Program-made: the position numbers and the translations under genes
The notes under the pieces: model-generated
Seen by the model: the letters and a program-made list of their open reading frames with translations, nothing else
Databases searched by the model: none
Told to the model about the DNA's origin: nothing
Assembly: GCF_938010505.1 (NCBI RefSeq)
Contig: NZ_CALLVP010000119.1
Location: forward strand, 1-23,371
From: an uncultured Veillonella sp.
GTDB taxonomy: Bacteria; Bacillota; Negativicutes; Veillonellales; Veillonellaceae
Reading direction: 5' to 3'
Length of the DNA stretch: 23,371 nt
Part shown: piece by piece, positions 15,204 through 22,511 of the stretch
Position numbering within the stretch: the first letter of the stretch is position 1
Layout: every line of letters starts with the position of its first letter

Positions 15204-15957
15204 TGTGCAACCCTTAGTCGACGTAGTGAAAGCTTTACGTGCACCAAATGGTTGCCCATGGGATCAAAAGCAAACGCATGAATCCTTACGTCGCTATTTT
15301 ATAGAGGAAACCTATGAAGTAGTAGATGCCATTGATAATAAAGATATGCCTAATCTTCGTGAAGAACTAGGCGATGTATTATTACAAGTTGTCTTTCACA
15401 GTCAATTGGCAGAGGAAGCTGGTCATTTTACGTTGCAAGATGTAATTAATGATGTTACTGAAAAAATGATTAGTCGTCATCCTCGTGTTTTTAACCCAGA
15501 AAAAAATGAAAAATCATACACTTGGGATGAATTAAAGGCTCAAGAAAAGAAAAATATACAAAATTCTGTATTAGATGGTGTTTCTAAAAGTTTGCCTGCT
15601 TTAGTAGCTGCTTGCAAGCTTCAAGAAAAGGCCGCGAAGCTAGGTTTTGACTGGGACGAGCTCGATCCTGTTTGGGCTAAAGTTTCCGAAGAAATGGGGG
15701 AATTTAAGGAGGCTATTGATCAAAATAATAGAGAAAATATGGAAAAAGAAGCAGGAGATGTGCTTTTCTCCTTGATTAATCTATTCAGATGGTATAAAAT
15801 AAGCGGTGAAAATGCACTAAATCGCACAAACACAAAGTTCCGACAGCGTTTTTTACATGTAGAAGCTTGTGTTAACCAAAGCGATCGCTCATGGGAAAAC
15901 TTTTCATTAGCTGAGCTGGATGCTTTTTGGGAGGAGGCTAAAGTGCAGGAAAAGTAG
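15187..15957 (+). CDS. mazG: MazG nucleoside triphosphate pyrophosphohydrolase
   Basis: A 256-residue protein with two MazG repeats, hydrolysing NTPs or dNTPs to NMPs plus pyrophosphate as nucleotide-pool housecleaning. The first repeat has CPWDQKQTHESLRRYFIEE with EETYE (40-44) and EELGD (59-63) as the metal-binding glutamates; the second has EEMGE (168-172) and EAGD near 190. I set the start at the ATG at 15187, with ggaggagg 9 bases upstream; a longer in-frame start at 15139 lies inside the flippase gene without a ribosome binding site. It overlaps the flippase end by 17 bases and precedes hup by about 50. Confidence 0.93.
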   Translation: MKNNTDVQPLVDVVKALRAPNGCPWDQKQTHESLRRYFIEETYEVVDAIDNKDMPNLREELGDVLLQVVFHSQLAEEAGHFTLQDVINDVTEKMISRHPRVFNPEKNEKSYTWDELKAQEKKNIQNSVLDGVSKSLPALVAACKLQEKAAKLGFDWDELDPVWAKVSEEMGEFKEAIDQNNRENMEKEAGDVLFSLINLFRWYKISGENALNRTNTKFRQRFLHVEACVNQSDRSWENFSLAELDAFWEEAKVQEK

Positions 15958-16008
15958 CCTGGAGGTTTGCATACTTCTAAGGTATTGTATTTTTAAGGAG
16001 GTTCTGTC

Positions 16009-16308
16009 ATGAACAAAACAGAATTAATCGCAAGTGTTGCACAAAAAACTGAATTAACTAAAAAAGACGCTGAAAAAGCGGTAAAAGCTGTATTTGACAC
16101 AGTTGCTCAAGAATTAGCAGCTGGTGGTAAAGTACAAGTTATCGGCTTCGGTACTTTCGAAGTTCGTGAACGTGCAGCTCGTGAAGGCCGTAACCCACAA
16201 AACGGTAAAACTATCACAATTGCAGCTTCCAAATCCCCTGCATTCAAAGCTGGTAAAGGTTTGAAAGAACAAGTTAACGCTGCAAAAGCTAAAAAACGCA
16301 AAAAATAA
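16009..16308 (+). CDS. hup: HU family DNA-binding protein
   Basis: A 99-residue nucleoid protein that bends and packages DNA as a dimer. The N-terminal helices (MNKTELIASVAQKTELTKKDAEKAVKAV) and the signature GFGTFEVRERAAREGRNPQNGKTI are classic HU, including the intercalating proline in RNPQNG. It is slightly longer than the usual 90 residues because of a lysine-rich tail (NAAKAKKRKK). A strong aaggagg lies 8 bases before the ATG, fitting a highly expressed gene. A dedicated terminator follows. It is likely co-transcribed with mazG but may also have an internal promoter that I cannot pin down. Confidence 0.96.
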   Translation: MNKTELIASVAQKTELTKKDAEKAVKAVFDTVAQELAAGGKVQVIGFGTFEVRERAAREGRNPQNGKTITIAASKSPAFKAGKGLKEQVNAAKAKKRKK

Positions 16309-16323
16309 TCCATATTGGATATG

Positions 16324-16352
16324 AAAGAGACCCTTCGAGGTCTCTTTTTTTT
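16324..16352 (+). terminator. Terminator after hup
   Basis: A 9-bp stem (aaagagacc at 16324-16332 with ggtctcttt at 16339-16347) is followed by a T run; it ends the mfd-to-hup transcript. Confidence 0.92.
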
Positions 16353-16361
16353 ATCTATTTA

Positions 16362-16370
16362 TGGTATAAT
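16362..16370 (+). promoter_or_regulatory. Extended -10 promoter of the glycosyltransferase gene
   Basis: TGgTATAAT at 16362-16370 lies 20 bases before the ATG. The -35 region is within the T run of the hup terminator and is not recognisable. Confidence 0.6.
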
Positions 16371-16390
16371 GCACAGAGAAAGGGTGCATT

Positions 16391-17545
16391 ATGAATAACG
16401 ATACATCACGGAAGGTTCTCATTGTGTCCGCCTCAATCGGGACTGGACATATGCAGGCCGCAAGAGCCATAGAAGAATATTGGAAAGAAAAAGAGCCGCA
16501 AGCATCGATTACCCATGTTGATTTTCTTGATACAGAAACTATGTCTGTAGAGCATTTAATCAAGGGTACCTATATCAAGATGATTGACGTATTCCCCATG
16601 CTCTATGACATGATTTATCGCGTATCAAAAGGGGAAAAACGAGGTACTATTATGCAAACTGCATTATCGTACCTATTAAAAAGTCGCATGCTCAAGTTAG
16701 TACAACAAGAAGAGCCAGATGTAATGGTCTTTACGCATCCATTTCCTTGTGGGGCTGCATCGATTTTAAAGCGTCAAGGTCATATTGATGTACCGCTAGT
16801 GGCTATTATGACAGATTTTAGTAGCCATCAGTTTTGGCTCTACCCACAGATCGATACTTACTATGTAGCCACAGAGTCTATGGTAACTGAAATGGTAGCT
16901 TCTGGTATCGATGAATCTCGCATCCATGTATCTGGCATTCCTGTGCGTCGTTCCTTTTTCCGTGATGCAATTGAAGAGTATAGCTTAGAGGAACCTGTGA
17001 AAGTACTCGTTATGGGCGGTGGACTTGGTTTAGGCTCTCTAGAAACGGCGTTACAGCATTTAGATGAAGTAAATGGTATTGATGAAATTACAGTCGTAGC
17101 CGGCCAAAATACATCTCTCTATGAATCCTTAGTTGTCCTTAGTGTTTCCATGAAAACAAAGACTACTGTATATGGGTATACCACAAACATTTCAGAGCTT
17201 ATGAAATCATCGTCTTTGCTCGTTACAAAGCCTGGTGCGTTAACGTGTATGGAGGCTGTTACAATTGGATTGCCGATGGTATTCTTTAATGCTATTCCGG
17301 GACAAGAAGAGGCCAATGCAGAATTATTAGAGCAACGAGGTTGTGCCCGCTGGGCTCGTGATATTCACAACTTAGAAGATGTGGTAACTGCACTTTTAAT
17401 TAATTCTCCGCGACTACAACAAATGTCTGAGCGTGCTCGTGAATGGCAGGTGGATGGGGCTGCTGATATCGTAAATAGTCTCATTGAAATCTTAGATGCT
17501 AGTACACAAGATGAATTGGTAAAAGCTGAAGAGGCTCTTAGCTAA
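16391..17545 (+). CDS. MGDG-synthase/MurG-like glycosyltransferase (GT28 type)
   Basis: A 384-residue membrane-associated glycosyltransferase with GT-B fold. The N-terminal MGDG-synthase domain (PF06925 type) opens with SASIGTGHMQAARAIEEYW (GTGH at 17-20), which contacts the lipid acceptor side. The C-terminal half has the GT28 donor-binding segment TKPGALTCMEAVTIGLPMV (from residue 279) and PGQEEANAELL. Relatives include the diacylglycerol glucosyltransferase UgtP and plant MGDG synthase, so it probably adds a sugar to diacylglycerol; the sugar and acceptor cannot be fixed from sequence. The ribosome binding site is agaaaggg. It is a single-gene unit between the hup terminator and a bidirectional terminator. 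Confidence 0.86.
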   Translation: MNNDTSRKVLIVSASIGTGHMQAARAIEEYWKEKEPQASITHVDFLDTETMSVEHLIKGTYIKMIDVFPMLYDMIYRVSKGEKRGTIMQTALSYLLKSRMLKLVQQEEPDVMVFTHPFPCGAASILKRQGHIDVPLVAIMTDFSSHQFWLYPQIDTYYVATESMVTEMVASGIDESRIHVSGIPVRRSFFRDAIEEYSLEEPVKVLVMGGGLGLGSLETALQHLDEVNGIDEITVVAGQNTSLYESLVVLSVSMKTKTTVYGYTTNISELMKSSSLLVTKPGALTCMEAVTIGLPMVFFNAIPGQEEANAELLEQRGCARWARDIHNLEDVVTALLINSPRLQQMSERAREWQVDGAADIVNSLIEILDASTQDELVKAEEALS

Positions 17546-17552
17546 TCAGCGT

Positions 17553-17589
17553 AAAAAAAGCGATGACCTAAAAGGCCATCGCTTTTTTT
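17553..17589. terminator. Bidirectional terminator between convergent genes
   Basis: A 13-bp A-rich/T-rich stem (17553-17565 with 17577-17589) with an inner two-pair extension. T runs on both strands let it end the glycosyltransferase gene on the plus strand and the acidic-protein gene on the minus strand. Confidence 0.85.
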
Positions 17590-17909
17590 TATTGATATTG
17601 TTCAATATGTTCTTGTCGAAGTTTTTGCAAAGTAGCCAGAAAAGCATCTGTACTTTCGGCACCATCCAATAAATCTTTTAATTGGTAGGAGTCATCAAGG
17701 GTAACACTCCATTGGAAGGAGTCATTATCGTCGTATACATTGAATACGATTGGTGCCTCTAAGTCCTCTAGCATATAGCCGTCATCATCGGACACAGTTG
17801 CATAAGTGCCATCCTCTAAGAGCTCAGTAAATAATGTGTCATACCCATCAATGTCGATAAGTTCAAAGTTGATACTTTCATAAAAGTCTAAAACGATATC
17901 CGTCGCCAT
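17589..17909 (-). CDS. Small, very acidic protein of unknown function
   Basis: A 106-residue protein I do not recognise. By eye it contains 18 Asp and 9 Glu against 2 Lys and 1 Arg, so it is strongly acidic. The middle (LLEDGTYATVSDDDGYMLEDLEAPIVFNVYDDNDSFQWSVTLDD) alternates like beta strands; the end (STDAFLATLQKLRQEHIEQYQ) looks helical. There is no signal peptide or membrane segment, so it is presumably cytoplasmic. The gene looks real: aggagg lies 6-7 bases before the ATG, a near-consensus promoter lies at 17943-17971, and a shared terminator follows. It is divergent from uup, whose promoter overlaps its own. A DNA-mimic or a ribosome- or binding-partner role would be guesswork. Confidence 0.8.
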   Translation of the reverse strand: MATDIVLDFYESINFELIDIDGYDTLFTELLEDGTYATVSDDDGYMLEDLEAPIVFNVYDDNDSFQWSVTLDDSYQLKDLLDGAESTDAFLATLQKLRQEHIEQYQ

Positions 17910-17942
17910 GTGGACCTCCTCATGAATATATATGTTACGTTT

Positions 17943-17971
17943 ATTCTACTGAGGGCGCCTGTTACTGTCAA
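17943..17971 (-). promoter_or_regulatory. Promoter of the acidic-protein gene
   Basis: On the minus strand, TTGACA (17971-17966), a 17-base spacer and TAGAAT (17948-17943). The -35 is a perfect consensus and shares two bases with the -35 of the divergent uup promoter. Confidence 0.8.
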
Positions 17972-17990
17972 TGGTAATGTGTAGTATAAT
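17962..17990 (+). promoter_or_regulatory. Promoter of uup
   Basis: TTACTG at 17962-17967, a 17-base spacer and TATAAT at 17985-17990, about 30 bases before the uup start. Confidence 0.7.
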
Positions 17991-18021
17991 AAATAACAGA
18001 ATTACAAAATAGGAGCGGAAC

Positions 18022-20037
18022 ATGAATGTTATTAGTTTACAGAACATAGAAAAATCATATGGCACAAGGCTGTTGTTTAAAGATGTGAATATTACTTTTA
18101 CAACGGAAAAACGATTAGGTCTTGTGGGCATCAACGGAACGGGTAAGTCTACATTTCTAAAAATATTAGCAGGGCAAATGGAAGCTGATAAAGGTATCAT
18201 TGAGCGTAATGGTAAGGCTAGCATTCATTACTTAGCGCAGACACCTGATTTTGATGCGGAATCTACCTTATTAGAAGCCGTTCTTGATGGAGATCATCCT
18301 CGGTTGCAAATGGTAAAAGCCTTTGAACGTATTAGTCGTGAGTACCGCCAAATGCAAGAGTCTGGTAGTGATGATGCTAAATTGTCTCGTAACTATATGA
18401 ATGCATTGGAGCAAATGGATCAACAAGACGGGTGGCAGGTAGAACAAGAGGCGCGTATTATTTTATCTAAACTGGGTTTTCCTGAGGTGGAACAGAAGGT
18501 AGCCGTGTTGTCAGGGGGGCAAAAGCGTCGTCTTGCATTGGGGCAAGCATTGCTATATCCATGTGATTTATTATTGCTAGATGAACCGACTAACCATTTG
18601 GATGAAGATAGTATCGATTGGCTGGAGTCGTATTTGAGTGCTCGCCAAGGAGGATTATTAATTAGTACCCATGACAGATATTTCCTGGATTCCGTATGTA
18701 ATGGTATTTTAGAGCTATCTAATCGTCGTATGTATCAATATGATGGTAATTACGAAGAGTTTATCGTTTTGAAAGCAGATCGAGAGGCTCGTGAAGCTGC
18801 TACGGAAGAAAAACGACGTCAATTTTTAAAACGAGAAATCGAATGGGTACGTCGTGGTGCTCTGGCTAGAACTACAAAACAAAAGGCTCGTCTTGACCGT
18901 TACGAAAAATTAAAGAATATGGAGAAAACCCGTCGTCCGGATCAAATGGATCCTATTGCGCTGAAGACACGTTTAGGAAAAACCATCTTTGATATTGAGC
19001 ATTTAGAGTTTTATTTTGATGAACGTCCTATGATTAAGGACTTTACCTATCACGTGGTACGCCATGATCGTATCGGTATAGTAGGGCCCAATGGTGTTGG
19101 TAAGTCTACCTTTATGAATATCCTTGATGGCACCTACGAAGCGACGAGAGGCACTATCGGTAAAGGTGAGACCGTTCGCATTGCTCATTTTAAACAAGAG
19201 CTACCTGAATTTGATGAAGATATGCGCGTTCTCGATTATATTCGTGAGGACCACTCTTATATGGTACTCGCTGATGGATCTACATTGAGCGCAGGACAAA
19301 TCCTTGAGCGATTCCTTTTTACCCCAGAATTACATGGTGTACCGATTCGAAAACTCTCTGGCGGGGAACGTCGTCGTTTATACCTCTTAAAATTGTTGAT
19401 GAGCGCCCCTAACGTATTATTGCTGGACGAACCGACGAATGATCTTGATATTCCAACATTGGAGGTATTAGAGGATTTCCTTGACTCCTTTAGTGGCGTC
19501 ATCATTACAGTTTGTCACGATCGGTACTTCCTAGACCGCGTAGTAGATAAATTATTTGTCTTTACCGGCGATGGGCATATTGAAATCGTTCATGGCTCCT
19601 ATTCTGACTACAAGGATGCTCTTGATGAAAGTAGTGGCAGCAAGCGCCCATTCTATATGCCAAATGATAATATACCGGCTAATTCCAAAGCCGTACGAGC
19701 TGTAGAAGGTGGAGAGGCTGATACCGATGACTCTGTTGACAATCAATCAAATACGTCAGATATCTTTGGAAATGACAATGTAGTAGCGGTTGGTGAAACA
19801 GATACTTTCAAAGCAATACTAAAGAAGGGCCTCAATAAAGCAGAGGAAGCGGAGTATGCCAAAATTATGGATGAATTGCCAAAGCTAGAACATTTAGTAA
19901 AAGGCCTCGATGTTATGATAAGCCAAGTGGCTACTGATTATGAAAAAATGCAGTCACTGATGGAGGAACGAGAAGAAACACAGGCCCAAATAGATGCGCT
20001 CACTGAACGGTGGATAGAATTAGAGGAACGCCTATAA
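18022..20037 (+). CDS. uup: ABC-F family ATPase Uup
   Basis: A 671-residue soluble protein with two ABC ATPase domains and no membrane segments, the ABC-F plan of ribosome-associated translation factors. NBD1: Walker A GINGTGKST (36-44), signature LSGGQ (from 163), Walker B LLLLDEPTNHLDE. NBD2: GPNGVGKST (355-363), LSGGE (from 445), LLLDEPTNDLD. The linker carries EWVRRGALARTTKQKARLDRYEKL, which is characteristic of the Uup branch. After NBD2 there is an acidic, low-complexity stretch (about 540-590) and then a C-terminal coiled coil (KAEEAEYAKIMDELPKLEHL... to the end), which binds nucleic acid in Uup proteins. The ribosome binding site is aggagcgg. It is a single-gene unit with its own promoter. 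Confidence 0.92.
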   Translation: MNVISLQNIEKSYGTRLLFKDVNITFTTEKRLGLVGINGTGKSTFLKILAGQMEADKGIIERNGKASIHYLAQTPDFDAESTLLEAVLDGDHPRLQMVKAFERISREYRQMQESGSDDAKLSRNYMNALEQMDQQDGWQVEQEARIILSKLGFPEVEQKVAVLSGGQKRRLALGQALLYPCDLLLLDEPTNHLDEDSIDWLESYLSARQGGLLISTHDRYFLDSVCNGILELSNRRMYQYDGNYEEFIVLKADREAREAATEEKRRQFLKREIEWVRRGALARTTKQKARLDRYEKLKNMEKTRRPDQMDPIALKTRLGKTIFDIEHLEFYFDERPMIKDFTYHVVRHDRIGIVGPNGVGKSTFMNILDGTYEATRGTIGKGETVRIAHFKQELPEFDEDMRVLDYIREDHSYMVLADGSTLSAGQILERFLFTPELHGVPIRKLSGGERRRLYLLKLLMSAPNVLLLDEPTNDLDIPTLEVLEDFLDSFSGVIITVCHDRYFLDRVVDKLFVFTGDGHIEIVHGSYSDYKDALDESSGSKRPFYMPNDNIPANSKAVRAVEGGEADTDDSVDNQSNTSDIFGNDNVVAVGETDTFKAILKKGLNKAEEAEYAKIMDELPKLEHLVKGLDVMISQVATDYEKMQSLMEEREETQAQIDALTERWIELEERL

Positions 20038-20096
20038 TTCCTTTTATCATGCCATTTTTTAATATCTGCTATGCAAAGGAATTACGTGTAAGTTTA

Positions 20097-20125
20097 TTGA
20101 TAAAACTCACAATGTATAGTATAAT
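20097..20125 (+). promoter_or_regulatory. Promoter of the [FeFe] hydrogenase
   Basis: TTGATA at 20097-20102, a 17-base spacer and TATAAT at 20120-20125. An inverted repeat, TAACG-7-CGTTA, at 20135-20151 overlaps the predicted RNA start and could be an operator. Confidence 0.75.
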
Positions 20126-20169
20126 TTCTACGATTAACGATAACAACGTTACCTAAGTAGGAGGAACTC

Positions 20170-21639
20170 ATGAGTAAGTACCAATTTTTAGACCGTCGCG
20201 TACCAATTGAAGACGGAAATATTGCATTAGTACAAGATTTAACTAAATGTAAAAACTGCTCCTTATGTCGTAAAGCTTGTGCTGTAGACATGGGTGTATT
20301 TGATTATTATGATTTAACAACTAATGGAGATCATCCAATTTGTATTCATTGTGGTCAATGTGCATCTATTTGCCCGTTCGATTCCATTAATGAACGCTCT
20401 GAAATTGATGAAGTAAAAGCAGCTATTGCTGACCCTAATAAAATCGTCATTTTCCAAACTGCGCCTGCCGTGCGTGTTGGTTTGGGCGAGGAATTCGGCC
20501 TTGAGGCTGGTACATTTGTAGAAGGTAAAATGGTAGCCGCTCTTCGTAAATTGGGTGGCGACTATATCCTTGATACAAACTTTGGTGCGGACATGACTAT
20601 CATGGAAGAAGCATCTGAGTTATTAGAACGTGTTATTAATAGTGATGCAGTATTGCCTCAATTCACATCTTGTTGTCCTGCTTGGGTTAAGTTTGCGGAA
20701 ACATTCTATCCAGAATTCTTGCCAAACCTATCTACGGCTAAGAGCCCAATTGCTATGCAAGCGCCTACACAAAAAACATACTTTGCTGAAAAAATGGGCC
20801 TTGATGCAAAACAAATCGTGGCTGTTGCAGTAACACCATGTACAGCTAAGAAATTTGAAATTCGTCGCGATGAAATGAATTCCTCCGCGGAATACTGGAA
20901 TACACCAGAAATGCGCGATACAGACTACTGTATTACTACACGGGAACTTGCAAAATGGTTGCGCGCAGAAGAAATCAACTTCGATGATCTTGAAGATTCT
21001 GCTTTTGACCCATTGATGGGCGAAGCCTCTGGTGGTGGTATCATCTTCGGTAACACTGGTGGCGTTATGGAAGCGGCTATGCGTGCGGCTTACAAAATGG
21101 CGACAGGTGAAGATGCACCTGAAACATTGATTCCATTCGAAGCTATTCGCGGCATGGACGGTGCGCGTGAAGCGGACGTAGTGATTGGCGATAAAACATT
21201 ACATGTAGCGGCAGTTCATGGTACCGGTAATTTGCGTAAGTTCATCGAACGCATGCGTGCAGAAAATATCCATTATGACTTCATCGAAGTAATGGCTTGT
21301 CGTGGTGGCTGTATCGGTGGTGGTGGTCAACCACGCGTTAAATTACCGATGGCTGACAAAGCTCGTGAAGCTCGTATTGCATCCTTGTATACTCGCGATG
21401 CGGAAGTAACGGTAAAAGCAGCTTGTGATAATCCAGATATTCAAAAATTGTATGCTGAGTTCTTTGATGGCAAACCTATGAGCCACAAAGCACATCACAT
21501 GTTGCATACTACCTTTGTGAGTCGTGCTGAAGACTTAGGTCCTAACGGTGCTTGCACACCTGCTACATGCCCTACATCTGTGCCTAACTTGAAAAAGGCA
21601 GCAGATGCGGCTAAAGCAGCGGCGGAAGCTAACAGCTAA
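20170..21639 (+). CDS. [FeFe] hydrogenase, monomeric, with two N-terminal ferredoxin clusters
   Basis: A 489-residue enzyme that reduces protons to H2, or the reverse, probably with ferredoxin, as an electron sink in fermentation. Two [4Fe-4S] sites lie at C27-C30-C33-C37 and C58-C61-C64-C68. The H-cluster motifs are all present: L1 TSCCPAW (166-172), L2 TPCTAKKFE (222-230) and L3 MACRGGCIGGGGQP (375-388). L2 has Thr where well-studied enzymes have Met, and L3 has Arg where many have Pro, which suggests the less-studied group B; that assignment is from memory. The C-terminus carries an extra C-X4-C (462, 467) and an Ala/Lys-rich tail. There is no [2Fe-2S] domain, and no maturase genes lie in the window. 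The ribosome binding site is aggagg. Confidence 0.95.
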   Translation: MSKYQFLDRRVPIEDGNIALVQDLTKCKNCSLCRKACAVDMGVFDYYDLTTNGDHPICIHCGQCASICPFDSINERSEIDEVKAAIADPNKIVIFQTAPAVRVGLGEEFGLEAGTFVEGKMVAALRKLGGDYILDTNFGADMTIMEEASELLERVINSDAVLPQFTSCCPAWVKFAETFYPEFLPNLSTAKSPIAMQAPTQKTYFAEKMGLDAKQIVAVAVTPCTAKKFEIRRDEMNSSAEYWNTPEMRDTDYCITTRELAKWLRAEEINFDDLEDSAFDPLMGEASGGGIIFGNTGGVMEAAMRAAYKMATGEDAPETLIPFEAIRGMDGAREADVVIGDKTLHVAAVHGTGNLRKFIERMRAENIHYDFIEVMACRGGCIGGGGQPRVKLPMADKAREARIASLYTRDAEVTVKAACDNPDIQKLYAEFFDGKPMSHKAHHMLHTTFVSRAEDLGPNGACTPATCPTSVPNLKKAADAAKAAAEANS

Positions 21640-21684
21640 TAATTAATGGTTAATATAAAGCACTAAGGTAATTAACAAATATAT

Positions 21685-21726
21685 AAAGCAGATAGTTGAT
21701 GTTTTACTCAGCTAGCTGCTTTTTTG
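21685..21726 (+). terminator. Terminator of the hydrogenase gene
   Basis: A 15-bp stem with one mismatch and one wobble (21685-21699 with 21708-21722), a loop of 8, then a T run. Confidence 0.82.
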
Positions 21727-21805
21727 CTTTACCGGCTTTCGCAGAAGTGGATAATACATATGCCATATACGTATAGGGGTTAAAATATAGAGATTGGTAA
21801 ATTGG

Positions 21806-21834
21806 TTTAGGAATTACCTTTAGTGTGCTATAAT
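21806..21834 (+). promoter_or_regulatory. Promoter of the DUF47-PiT operon
   Basis: An extended -10, TGcTATAAT (21826-21834), with a weak -35 (tttagg, 21806-21811) at 17 bases spacing. Confidence 0.6.
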
Positions 21835-21881
21835 TAAATTATTAATATAGAAGCAATCAATACTGTTTCGGGAGGATCTTC

Positions 21882-22511
21882 ATGGCTTTTAAATTAAAAG
21901 GAAAAGAAGAAAAATTTTTCAGTATTTTGGAAAAACATGCTGCGCTTACTTATGAAAGTGCAGAAATGATGGAACGTGTGTTTAAAGGCGATATCTCTAA
22001 AGAAGAGGCTTTTCTTGAAATTGATACAAAGGAAAAAGCGGCCGATGAATTAGTAAACGAAACTGTAGAGCGTTTGCGCAAAACATTCATCACTCCAATG
22101 GATCGTGAAGATATTCAGCTTTTAATTGATCAACTGGATACTACATTGGATAATATCAAAGAAATCATGGATAAAATGGTTATGTATCACGTTGGTAAAC
22201 CAAGCGATGGTGCTATTCGTATGAGTGAAATCGTTGTTAAATGCGTTAAGCATATCAACAAATCTATTGGTTATATGGGTAGCCTAAAAAAGGACCATGT
22301 GAAGGTAGAAGGTCGTGTTCACCAAGTATTGAAACTTGAGTCTGAAGCGGATAATATTTACCACGAAGAAATGGCTAAGCTTTTTACAGAGTGCAAAGAT
22401 CCAATTGAAATTATCAAATGGAAGGAAATCCTTAGTTCCATGGAAGATGTAATCGATGGTTGCGAGGATTTGGTTGGTACATTCCGCCGGGTAGTATTGA
22501 AGTATGCTTGA
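21882..22511 (+). CDS. DUF47 family PhoU-like protein, partner of the phosphate permease
   Basis: A 209-residue all-helical protein of the DUF47/PhoU-like family (PF01865). The pattern FFSILEKHAALTYESAEMMERVF ... ITPMDREDIQLLIDQLDTTLDNIKEIMDKM ... ESEADNIYHEEMAKLF, with its acidic metal-binding E/D-xxxD type motifs (ADELV, EADNI), is diagnostic. These proteins are cytoplasmic and almost always encoded next to PiT phosphate permeases, where they are thought to modulate uptake. The stop overlaps the permease start by 8 bases, so the two are translationally coupled. The ribosome binding site is gggagg. Confidence 0.93.
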   Translation: MAFKLKGKEEKFFSILEKHAALTYESAEMMERVFKGDISKEEAFLEIDTKEKAADELVNETVERLRKTFITPMDREDIQLLIDQLDTTLDNIKEIMDKMVMYHVGKPSDGAIRMSEIVVKCVKHINKSIGYMGSLKKDHVKVEGRVHQVLKLESEADNIYHEEMAKLFTECKDPIEIIKWKEILSSMEDVIDGCEDLVGTFRRVVLKYA

